DNA of 24,818 nucleotides from positions 1 through 24,818 of the forward strand of contig CAJTQP010000035.1 in NCBI GenBank assembly GCA_910578575.1, read 5' to 3'. Below are positions 5,871 through 12,484 of the stretch, in pieces. Numbering within the stretch: position 1 is the first letter of the stretch; each line of letters begins with the position of its first letter. Made by a program: the position numbers and the translations under genes. The DNA is from an uncultured Oscillospiraceae bacterium. Lineage in GTDB: Bacteria > Bacillota > Clostridia > Oscillospirales > Oscillospiraceae. Under the pieces are notes generated by a model, which was not told where the DNA came from, searched no databases, and saw only the letters and a list, made by a program, of their open reading frames with translations.

Positions 5871-7886
5871 TCACCGCCCATCCGCCACAATGCGGTAATA
5901 CATCCGCGCGGTGATATTGTACACCAGGAAGTACAACAGGGCGAACACCACCACGGTGATGCCGGTAATGGTCAGCAGTAGGGACAGATCCCAGAGGTTA
6001 AACAGCGTCAGGATCTTCCGCACCATGGGGAAGGCGAAGCCCAGATGGGCCAGGGCCGCCACAAGAGGCAGGAAGAACACCGTCAGCAGCTGGGAGTTGA
6101 CACTCTTTCGGATATCCACCTTACTCATGCCCACCTTTTGCATGATCTCAAAGCGGGACTGGTCCTCATAGCCCTCGGTGATCTGCTTGTAGTAGAGGAT
6201 CAGCACCGTGGCAAAGAGGAACACCACCGTCAGCAGGGCCCCCAGGAAGAGGACAGCCCCGTGCATGGCCATGAAGTCCCCCCGGTTGGCCTCGCGGGAG
6301 TCCACCCCGGCGCTATAGTGGGCTGCCTCTGGGTTGTCGTAGAGCAGGCCCTTCAGGCTCTGGGCCAGGTCCATCTCCGCCTCCGGCGCCAGGCCCGCGT
6401 CAAAGGCGTATTCCCAGATGGGGTGGATGGTAAAGCGGCCAGAGAACTCCGGCAGGGTATTGAGCTGTTCCAGCACCGGCCCCAGCTCCGGCACCACCAG
6501 GAAGATGCTGGGGACCACGTCCACGGTGGCACCGCCTATGGTAATCATCTCCGGCACAGTCTTTGTCAGTTCCAGGGTGACAGCCCCCCCGATGTCCAGG
6601 GTGGGGATCTCTTCTGCGGAGATACCGTACACCAGGGCCTGCCCCGGCTCCAAGCGCTCCTGGAGTCCTAAACTGCGGTTGTACTCCTCCAGGGGCAGGA
6701 AATAGACGGTGCGCAGGTCCATGGTGGGCAGGTCCACCGCCCCGTAGCCCTCGGTATTGGTGATGACCCGGTCCCCCTCCAGGACGCCGGAGCAGCTGGC
6801 GATGGTGATTTCGATGGGGTTCTCCGGCGTCACGCCCTTCTGGTCCAGAAGCGTGTCGATCTCCCCCTGAAGTCCCTCCCGCAGGGGCAGGTCCGCCACG
6901 GTCTCGAAGTCCAGGCGGATGTTCAGCTCCCTGGGGTAGCGGTTCATCAGGCTGCCCTCGGTGCCGAAGTACAGGCAGCAGCTCCCCACCATCATCACCA
7001 GCACCATGGTGCTGAGGATACACACGCTGGCCAGGCCCGCCCCGTTGCGCTTCATCCGATAGGCCATGGAGGACACGGAGATGAAGTGCTGTTTTTTGTA
7101 GTAGTAGCCCTTGTTCTTTTGCAGCGACCGGCACAGGGTCACAGACCCGGCGATGAACAGCAGGTAGGTGGCCACGATCACCACCCCCACGGCGATGAAG
7201 AACAGCCCCAGGGCCGACAGGGGGTCCTCGATGGTGACGGAGACGTAATAGGCGCCCCCCAGCAGCACCAGGCCGCCCAGGGCCAGGAGATAGTTGGCTT
7301 TGGGGGGCTTCTCCCCCACGGTTTCACTGCGCAGCAGGGCGATGGCATTGGCCCGGCGCAGCTGCCACAGGCTGTTCAGGTACAACAGGGCGAAGATGAT
7401 CCCGAAGAGCAGCAGGCAGTTGCCCAGGGCGTCCAGGTCGATGAGCAGGCCGTAGCCCGCCTCCCCGCCCACCAGGCGCAGGAGCAGCAGTTCCGTGAGC
7501 TTGCTCAGGGCGATGCCCCCTGCCAGCCCCAGGACCAGGGCCAGGATGGCGATCATCACCGTCTCCACCAGCAGGAGTACACTCAGGTTCCGCTTACTCA
7601 GACCCAAGATATTGTACAGGCCGAACTCCATCTTCCTGCGGCGCATGAGGAAGGCGTTGGTGTAAAAGAGAAAGATCACGGAGAACAGGCCGATGATGAA
7701 CACGCCCATACCCAGGCAGCTCTTCACCGTGGCGCCCCCTCGGACGGTGTCCAGCTGGGGCAGGTTCCCCAGGTAGCGCACGATGTAGCACATCAGCACC
7801 ATCCCGGCGCAGGTGAGGAGATAGGGGAGATAGAAGCGGCCGTTTTTCCGAAAACTGCTCAGAGCCAGCTTGGGATAGAGCCTCAT
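5871..7886 (-). CDS. BceB-like FtsX-family ABC transporter permease
   Basis: A 671-residue permease. It has about ten membrane helices, with a large extracytoplasmic domain of about 200 residues (about 325-530) before the last three helices, the hallmark layout of Bce-type permeases. The N-terminus (LALSSFRKNGRFYLPYLLT) and the paired FtsX halves support the call. Bce-type exporters free lipid II-cycle intermediates from peptide antibiotics such as bacitracin and also sense drug flux for a partner histidine kinase. The ATG overlaps the stop of the ATPase gene as ATGA, with GGAGG 9 bases upstream, so the two are translationally coupled. No cognate kinase or regulator gene is in the window. Substrate is not readable from sequence. 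Confidence 0.9.
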   Translation of the reverse strand: MRLYPKLALSSFRKNGRFYLPYLLTCAGMVLMCYIVRYLGNLPQLDTVRGGATVKSCLGMGVFIIGLFSVIFLFYTNAFLMRRRKMEFGLYNILGLSKRNLSVLLLVETVMIAILALVLGLAGGIALSKLTELLLLRLVGGEAGYGLLIDLDALGNCLLLFGIIFALLYLNSLWQLRRANAIALLRSETVGEKPPKANYLLALGGLVLLGGAYYVSVTIEDPLSALGLFFIAVGVVIVATYLLFIAGSVTLCRSLQKNKGYYYKKQHFISVSSMAYRMKRNGAGLASVCILSTMVLVMMVGSCCLYFGTEGSLMNRYPRELNIRLDFETVADLPLREGLQGEIDTLLDQKGVTPENPIEITIASCSGVLEGDRVITNTEGYGAVDLPTMDLRTVYFLPLEEYNRSLGLQERLEPGQALVYGISAEEIPTLDIGGAVTLELTKTVPEMITIGGATVDVVPSIFLVVPELGPVLEQLNTLPEFSGRFTIHPIWEYAFDAGLAPEAEMDLAQSLKGLLYDNPEAAHYSAGVDSREANRGDFMAMHGAVLFLGALLTVVFLFATVLILYYKQITEGYEDQSRFEIMQKVGMSKVDIRKSVNSQLLTVFFLPLVAALAHLGFAFPMVRKILTLFNLWDLSLLLTITGITVVVFALLYFLVYNITARMYYRIVADGR

Positions 7887-8647
7887 GCCTGCTCACCTCC
7901 CGTGGAGAGCACCGTGAGGGTGTCGGCGATTTTTTGATAGAACTGCTGGTTGCTGCTCTCCCCCCGGTAGAGCTGGTGGAACACCTCGCCGTCCTTGATG
8001 AACAGTACCCGGCCCGCGTGGCTGGCGGCTTTCACGGAATGGGTGACCATCAGCTGGGTCTGTCCCAGGCGGTTCACCTGGGCGAAGAGGCCCAAAAGCT
8101 CGTCGGTGGACTTGGAGTCCAAGGCCCCGGTGGGCTCGTCGGCCAGCAGGAGCTTGGGGCGGGTAATCAGGGCCCGCGCCACGGCGGCCCGCTGCTTCTG
8201 ACACCCGGAGACCTCGTAGGGATATTTTTTCAACAGGGTGGTGATGCCCAGGGTCTTGGCGATGGGGGACAGCCGCTCCTGCATCTCCCGGACTTCGGTG
8301 CCCGCCAGGACCAGGGGGAGGTAGATGTTGTCCTCCAGGGTGAAGGTGTCCAGGAGGTTGAAGTCCTGGAACACAAAGCCCAGGTTGTCCCGGCGGAAGG
8401 TGGCCAAGTCTTTCTCCTTCACGGTGGACAGGTCCTTCCCCTCCAGAAAGACCTTCCCCTCCGTAGGCTGGTCCAGGGCCGCCAGGATGTTCAGCAGGGT
8501 GGTCTTGCCGGAGCCGGACTCCCCCATGATGGCCACATACTCCCCCTTCTCCACGGAGAAGGACACGTTGCGCAGGGCCTGGACCCGGTTCCCGCCAAAG
8601 CGGGTGGTGTAGATTTTTTTCAGACAGGTAACTTCTAAGATAGCCAT
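7883..8647 (-). CDS. BceA-like ABC transporter ATPase
   Basis: A 254-residue nucleotide-binding subunit: Walker A GESGSGKT (42-49), Q-loop Gln94, Walker B LLLADE (166-171) with EPTGALDS after it, and the H-switch His203 in VTHS. The start at 8645-8647 is set by AAAGGAGG 8 bases upstream. It powers the adjacent permease, with which it overlaps by four bases. One oddity: the ABC signature reads VSGCQ (146-150), so the second Gly of the usual LSGGQ is Cys149. That position contacts the ATP gamma-phosphate across the dimer, so activity may be altered, although the rest of the protein is intact. Confidence 0.92.
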   Translation of the reverse strand: MAILEVTCLKKIYTTRFGGNRVQALRNVSFSVEKGEYVAIMGESGSGKTTLLNILAALDQPTEGKVFLEGKDLSTVKEKDLATFRRDNLGFVFQDFNLLDTFTLEDNIYLPLVLAGTEVREMQERLSPIAKTLGITTLLKKYPYEVSGCQKQRAAVARALITRPKLLLADEPTGALDSKSTDELLGLFAQVNRLGQTQLMVTHSVKAASHAGRVLFIKDGEVFHQLYRGESSNQQFYQKIADTLTVLSTGGEQA

Positions 8648-8713
8648 GGAAATGACCTCCTTTGACAGGGCTTGCGTTGTGGGGGAGCCGTCCCGCTCCC
8701 TCCTTGCACCCTT

Positions 8714-8742
8714 AGTATACAAGAAACGCCACCGGCTCCGAC
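8714..8742 (-). promoter_or_regulatory. Promoter of the Bce-type exporter operon
   Basis: On the minus strand TATACT (8714-8719) is a good -10 box. The -35 area (GTCGGA at 8737-8742) is poor, as expected for an activator-dependent promoter. The BceR-like site lies just upstream. Confidence 0.5.
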
Positions 8743-8774
8743 ATCGAATCCGGTGACAGTTGGGGGCTGTGGTG

Positions 8775-8788
8775 TGACAGTTTTGTCA
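8775..8788 (-). promoter_or_regulatory. BceR-like response regulator binding site
   Basis: TGACA-N4-TGTCA is a perfect dyad matching the TNACA-N4-TGTNA consensus known for BceR-type regulators. A further TGACA half-site lies at 8754-8758. The site is about 60 bases upstream of the -10 box of the exporter operon. Confidence 0.6.
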
Positions 8789-8882
8789 TAGTTTTTTATC
8801 CTTTCTTAAATCCCGGAGTTTGCCGGAGCAGGGAACCACCCAGGGCCATTTGGGATACAATGGAGAGAACGGAGGAAAGGAC

Positions 8883-9704
8883 ATGAAACTGAAAACCTGG
8901 TTTTTGACGCGAAACGCATGTTACAAGGCGGCGGTGCCCATGGAACCCAGGGGGGTCATGGTCCACTCCACCGGGGTGAACAACCCGGAACTGCGCCGCT
9001 ATGTGCAGCCCAACGACGGGAAGCTGGGGGAAAACCCCAACGGCAACCACTGGAACCAGCTCTACCCCGACGGCAAGAAGGTCTGCGTCCACGCCTTCAT
9101 TGGAAAACTGGCGGACGGTACCATCGCCACCTACCAGACCCTGCCCTGGACCTACCGGGGCTGGCACTCCGGCAAGGGGAAAAAGGGCTCTGCCAACGAC
9201 ATGGGGTATATCGGCTTTGAGATCTGCGAGGACGGCCTGGTGGACCGGCGGTACTTCCAAAAAGTGTACCGGGAGGCGGTGGAGCTGACGGCCTACCTCT
9301 GCAAGACCTACGGCCTGGACCCGCAAAAGGACGGGGTGGTACTCTGCCACGCCGAGGGCCACCAGCGGGGCATCGCCTCCAACCACGCCGACGTACTCCA
9401 CTGGTTCCCCAAACACGGCAAGCGCATGGACGACTTCCGCGCCGACGTGGCAGCGGAGATGGGAAAGGAGGAGCTTGACATGACCATCGACGAGATGATT
9501 GCAACGATGAGCGACCGGCAGGCCTACCAGCTCTTGGAAAAGGCCAACGCCCACGCCGCCACCCTGCCGGAGCCGGCCTGGAGCCGCCAGGAGGGCCATT
9601 GGCAGCGGGCGGTGGAGGCCGGAGTGGTAGACGGCACCGCCCCAGAGCGGCCCATGAAGCGCGATGAGATGATCGCGGTGTTGGGGCGTAAGGGGTTGGT
9701 GTGA
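8883..9704 (+). CDS. N-acetylmuramoyl-L-alanine amidase (Amidase_2/PGRP fold)
   Basis: A 273-residue peptidoglycan amidase that cuts the bond between N-acetylmuramic acid and the stem peptide. Likely zinc ligands are His28 (VMVHSTG), His156 (CHAEGH) and a His/Asp of SNHADVLHW (168-173); Glu113 in GFEICED fits the catalytic region. The C-terminal 70 residues, with repeated short helices, look like a small wall-binding or endolysin-tail module. There is no signal peptide. ATG 8883 follows GGAGGAAAGGAC. The architecture resembles prophage endolysins, but no holin or other phage gene is beside it, so it may be a domesticated lysin. A TACAAT -10 box sits at 8856-8861 without a clear -35. Confidence 0.88.
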   Translation: MKLKTWFLTRNACYKAAVPMEPRGVMVHSTGVNNPELRRYVQPNDGKLGENPNGNHWNQLYPDGKKVCVHAFIGKLADGTIATYQTLPWTYRGWHSGKGKKGSANDMGYIGFEICEDGLVDRRYFQKVYREAVELTAYLCKTYGLDPQKDGVVLCHAEGHQRGIASNHADVLHWFPKHGKRMDDFRADVAAEMGKEELDMTIDEMIATMSDRQAYQLLEKANAHAATLPEPAWSRQEGHWQRAVEAGVVDGTAPERPMKRDEMIAVLGRKGLV

Positions 9705-9798
9705 GCCCCGCCCCTTCCACGTTGGAACATCGCGGGAATGGATGGATACCCTAGACCCAGAAGGGTGCTGTGGTAGGCATTCACCCGCCCAGTGGAAC

Positions 9799-9841
9799 AA
9801 AAAACCGTGCTGGCTGCCCGCCATCGCTGGGCAGCCAGCAC
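9799..9841 (-). terminator. Terminator of the restriction-modification operon
   Basis: Thirteen-base-pair perfect stem (9807-9819 with 9829-9841) followed on the minus strand by a run of six T (9799-9804). It begins 9 bases after the methyltransferase stop. There is no T-run on the plus side, so it serves the minus strand only. Confidence 0.9.
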
Positions 9842-9849
9842 AGATACCG

Positions 9850-11346
9850 TTATTCCTTGACCCAGACAGTGATGCCCTTGCGCAATCCCACTTTCCCAAA
9901 TTTGGCCATCTGCTGGCTGCTATTTCCTTTCTTCTGCTTCAAGGCATAAATCGTTTTCACCTGAAAGCCAAATTGCTCCGCAAAAGAACAACTCAAGAAG
10001 TCAACGGGAATGACTTCACCACCATAGCGCACATTATCATTCACAAAGGCGACCATAGCGCCTGGCTTACAGATCCGAAACAGCTCGGCATAGACAAAAG
10101 CAAGCTCGGTAAAATACCCTTCCACCATGCGGACAACACCTGAATTGTTTAGGTCTCCCCGTTCTTTTCTGATGGTTAACGCCGTCATGATTTCCGAAAA
10201 CGCGGCGTTCTCTTGTATCTTTGCATAGATCGCTTCAAAGCGCGCAGATTTTCCAATGCGTTTGTAGTGCTCCCTGAGCGCCTCTATTTTTGACTTGCTC
10301 TCCACCGTGCAGGATAGTAAATCCTGGCGCATTTTTTTGATGCTGCGGTCATCTGCGCCCAAATAAACCAATTCCAGTGCGTAGGTCCTTGTATAGTCAT
10401 ATCTGTTGCAGTAGGGAGGGGAGGTAATCACGCCCGTAAGGATGTTATCTTGCAGCTTCGGGATCTCGTATAGTGCGCTGTTTGCCACGTATTCAATGTG
10501 TGCGGTATTATGGGTTCTACTGTTTTGTTGTATCATGGCAATCTCTGCGATGACATGCTCCAGTTCACCAAGGATCGTCTCTTTTGCAGGGAGGATTTCC
10601 GCCCGCACATATTTTTTGGGCAGAGGGGGTTGCCCCTTTCTTTGCCGGCGCTGATTGGCCGCCTGCACCTTTTTGGAACGGCAATCCCACCCAAGATACT
10701 GTCCCGCTTTGGACGTGTAACTGATCCGTTCCAGCGCGTTTATAATACACAAGGTCAATAAGTTTTTTGCATCGGTTGAGAAGGCAGCCCCTTCTCTCCA
10801 CTCGGAAATAAACTGTAAATATCGCGCGGTTTCTTCTGGATAGGCATCCTGGGTGATCGTAACATAAGGGGTGCTTTTTTGATAGGTTTCTGGCATATCC
10901 AACGTTTGGATGGCCCGCAGCAATTCTCGCAGTTCCGCCAGGCTATACTGTGTGCAGGCGGATTTCGCCTTTAGGGAAATCTCTGTGATGGGCATAATAT
11001 CGTACCCAATGCTATGGATGCCCCGCATTTGACACACAAGCGCTGTGGTCCCAGACCCCATAAAGGGGTCCATCACAAGATCTCCAGCGGTTGCCCCCAT
11101 TTCATCCAGGAGTAGGTTGACCAAATCAGCGGAGAACGCCTCCTTATATTTTAACCAACTGTGAAGGACATCGTTTTTACTTAACTGATAGCTGACGCTC
11201 TGACGATTGAAGGCTTCGCTCACCTCCAACTGCTTGGCATACTTCTGCTCCAACCGTTGTCTTTCACGTTCTTCACAGCATTGATTGGCCGAAAAGTGTT
11301 CCACCAAATAATGATCGATCGGTATTTGAAAAGAAGTTTGTTCCAT
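9850..11346 (-). CDS. Type II DNA methyltransferase, probably N4-cytosine, CYCGRG-type
   Basis: A 498-residue methylase. Motif I (AdoMet binding) is DPFMGSGTT at 93-101. The catalytic motif IV is TSPPY at 308-312, the SPPY form typical of N4-cytosine enzymes. Motif I precedes motif IV, with a long segment of about 200 residues between them. It follows the restriction gene by 8 bases in the same operon and has its own GAGG ribosome binding site. Because the partner nuclease is of AvaI/BsoBI type, the protected sequence is inferred to be CYCGRG. Sequence here is noticeably more AT-rich than the flanking genes, which suggests transfer. Confidence 0.88.
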   Translation of the reverse strand: MEQTSFQIPIDHYLVEHFSANQCCEERERQRLEQKYAKQLEVSEAFNRQSVSYQLSKNDVLHSWLKYKEAFSADLVNLLLDEMGATAGDLVMDPFMGSGTTALVCQMRGIHSIGYDIMPITEISLKAKSACTQYSLAELRELLRAIQTLDMPETYQKSTPYVTITQDAYPEETARYLQFISEWREGAAFSTDAKNLLTLCIINALERISYTSKAGQYLGWDCRSKKVQAANQRRQRKGQPPLPKKYVRAEILPAKETILGELEHVIAEIAMIQQNSRTHNTAHIEYVANSALYEIPKLQDNILTGVITSPPYCNRYDYTRTYALELVYLGADDRSIKKMRQDLLSCTVESKSKIEALREHYKRIGKSARFEAIYAKIQENAAFSEIMTALTIRKERGDLNNSGVVRMVEGYFTELAFVYAELFRICKPGAMVAFVNDNVRYGGEVIPVDFLSCSFAEQFGFQVKTIYALKQKKGNSSQQMAKFGKVGLRKGITVWVKE

Positions 11347-11354
11347 GCGCTACC

Positions 11355-12305
11355 TCATAAATCAAGGAGCCAATTACAATATTCCACCAGTTGGTTGGTA
11401 TCTGTCAAATTGGCGCCATTTGTCATGGTCCCATCGCGAAGTTGGGCAAAGATTTCCCCCGCCATGGCTTTTTCTATTGCAGCACCAACGAAGGATGTCT
11501 GGATCTGCAAACCCTTAGAAGCGTAACTGGTACGAATACGGTCCAATGCCGTGTTTGCCGTTTTCCAATGTTCATCCGCCCCAGCCGGGTCGATGCCGCC
11601 TTTCAATTCGCCCAGCATAATCGCCTTTTCTGGGTGAAGCTTTGCAATTTTACCCTGATGATACCCAACCTTATCCGTGTCATAGAGGCAAATGTCGATA
11701 TTCTTTGTTACGATGGCGTTGGTCATGTTAAACCCCAACACCCGTTCACCCTTGGGATTGGACCAGTACAATGCTTTCAGTAGTTTTTCGATTCCCCTGT
11801 CATCGCTTTGCTTCGGAAGCCACTGAAAGCTGCTGCCATTGCCCGCCCACAGGTAAGAAATCCCCCGTACATTCATACAGGAAAGAATGCAGCGAACGAG
11901 CTTTTCCTGGCCCATGGCCCCAATGCGATTGCGCATGGTTCCGCCGACAGCGTCACCCTTTGTCAGTAAGAAGCGATAAATTGTTTCGTCTATATAAGCT
12001 GGACCGGCGGGCTTTAGAAACTGATCGATCAATTCTCTGATTACAATGGTGTGATCCTCATGGTTGAGATGCTGAAGGGATTTTTCGGATAGGCCTGCCG
12101 CAGTCAAGAGAAAGGGCCGAATGGTTGGCATGGTCAGAAAGTCATCGGGTCCGGTGGTATGTGCCACCATAGATTTGAACGCCAACGCCTGCTTCACATA
12201 GGGATCCCCGACCCTATTTTTCTCTAGCGCGATGGCAAGGAATCCAGCACGTGTATTCTCATGCGTTGTCACAAGATCATCGGCAGATGTAACAAATTTG
12301 TTCAT
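11355..12305 (-). CDS. Type II restriction endonuclease, AvaI/BsoBI family
   Basis: A 316-residue nuclease. The segment LGELKGGIDPAGADEHWKTA (231-250) is the family signature as I recall it for BsoBI, which is about 323 residues long. The active-site set is present with nearly constant offset: Asp204 (NIDICLY), Glu233 and Lys235 (ELK) and His246, matching Asp212, Glu240, Lys242 and His253 of BsoBI. AvaI and BsoBI cut C^YCGRG. The gene precedes its methyltransferase, an order that normally needs some control to avoid self-cutting; no C-protein gene is present. ATG 12303-12305 follows TAGGAGCG. The absence of CYCGRG in the window independently supports this specificity. Confidence 0.9.
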   Translation of the reverse strand: MNKFVTSADDLVTTHENTRAGFLAIALEKNRVGDPYVKQALAFKSMVAHTTGPDDFLTMPTIRPFLLTAAGLSEKSLQHLNHEDHTIVIRELIDQFLKPAGPAYIDETIYRFLLTKGDAVGGTMRNRIGAMGQEKLVRCILSCMNVRGISYLWAGNGSSFQWLPKQSDDRGIEKLLKALYWSNPKGERVLGFNMTNAIVTKNIDICLYDTDKVGYHQGKIAKLHPEKAIMLGELKGGIDPAGADEHWKTANTALDRIRTSYASKGLQIQTSFVGAAIEKAMAGEIFAQLRDGTMTNGANLTDTNQLVEYCNWLLDL

Positions 12306-12342
12306 GATACGCTCCTATCGATTCTTTGAGTGCCTGACATGG

Positions 12343-12361
12343 ATTATTAAATTTTAATAAT
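12343..12361. repeat. 19-bp perfect palindrome over the R-M promoter start
   Basis: ATTATTAAA-T-TTTAATAAT is a perfect dyad (9+1+9). It overlaps the -10 box and the probable transcription start of the restriction operon and is therefore a candidate operator. Confidence 0.7.
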
Positions 12362-12385
12362 ATCATAAATTATTTTGAACGTCAA
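12357..12385 (-). promoter_or_regulatory. Strong sigma-A-type promoter of the restriction-modification operon
   Basis: On the minus strand TTGACG (12380-12385), exactly 17 bases, then TATTAT (12357-12362), in AT-rich surroundings. The endonuclease ATG is about 50 bases downstream of the -10 box. Confidence 0.85.
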
Positions 12386-12417
12386 TTTTGAATTGTGAAT
12401 TTCTGCCGAAACAATGG

Positions 12418-12462
12418 AAAAGAAAACGAAGATTCGGTGCAAACGCCAAATCCTCGTTTTCT
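12418..12462 (-). terminator. Terminator of the BlaI/BlaR1-array operon
   Basis: Fourteen-base-pair stem (12449-12462 with 12421-12434, one G-U pair) with an interrupted T-rich tail on the minus strand. It lies 22 bases past the stop of the last receptor gene. Confidence 0.8.
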
Positions 12463-12484
12463 CATGGGAACCGGATCAACACAC

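Noticed and set aside
8883..9704. Prophage region
   Set aside because: Only the amidase looks phage-like; no integrase, terminase, portal, tail or holin gene is present.
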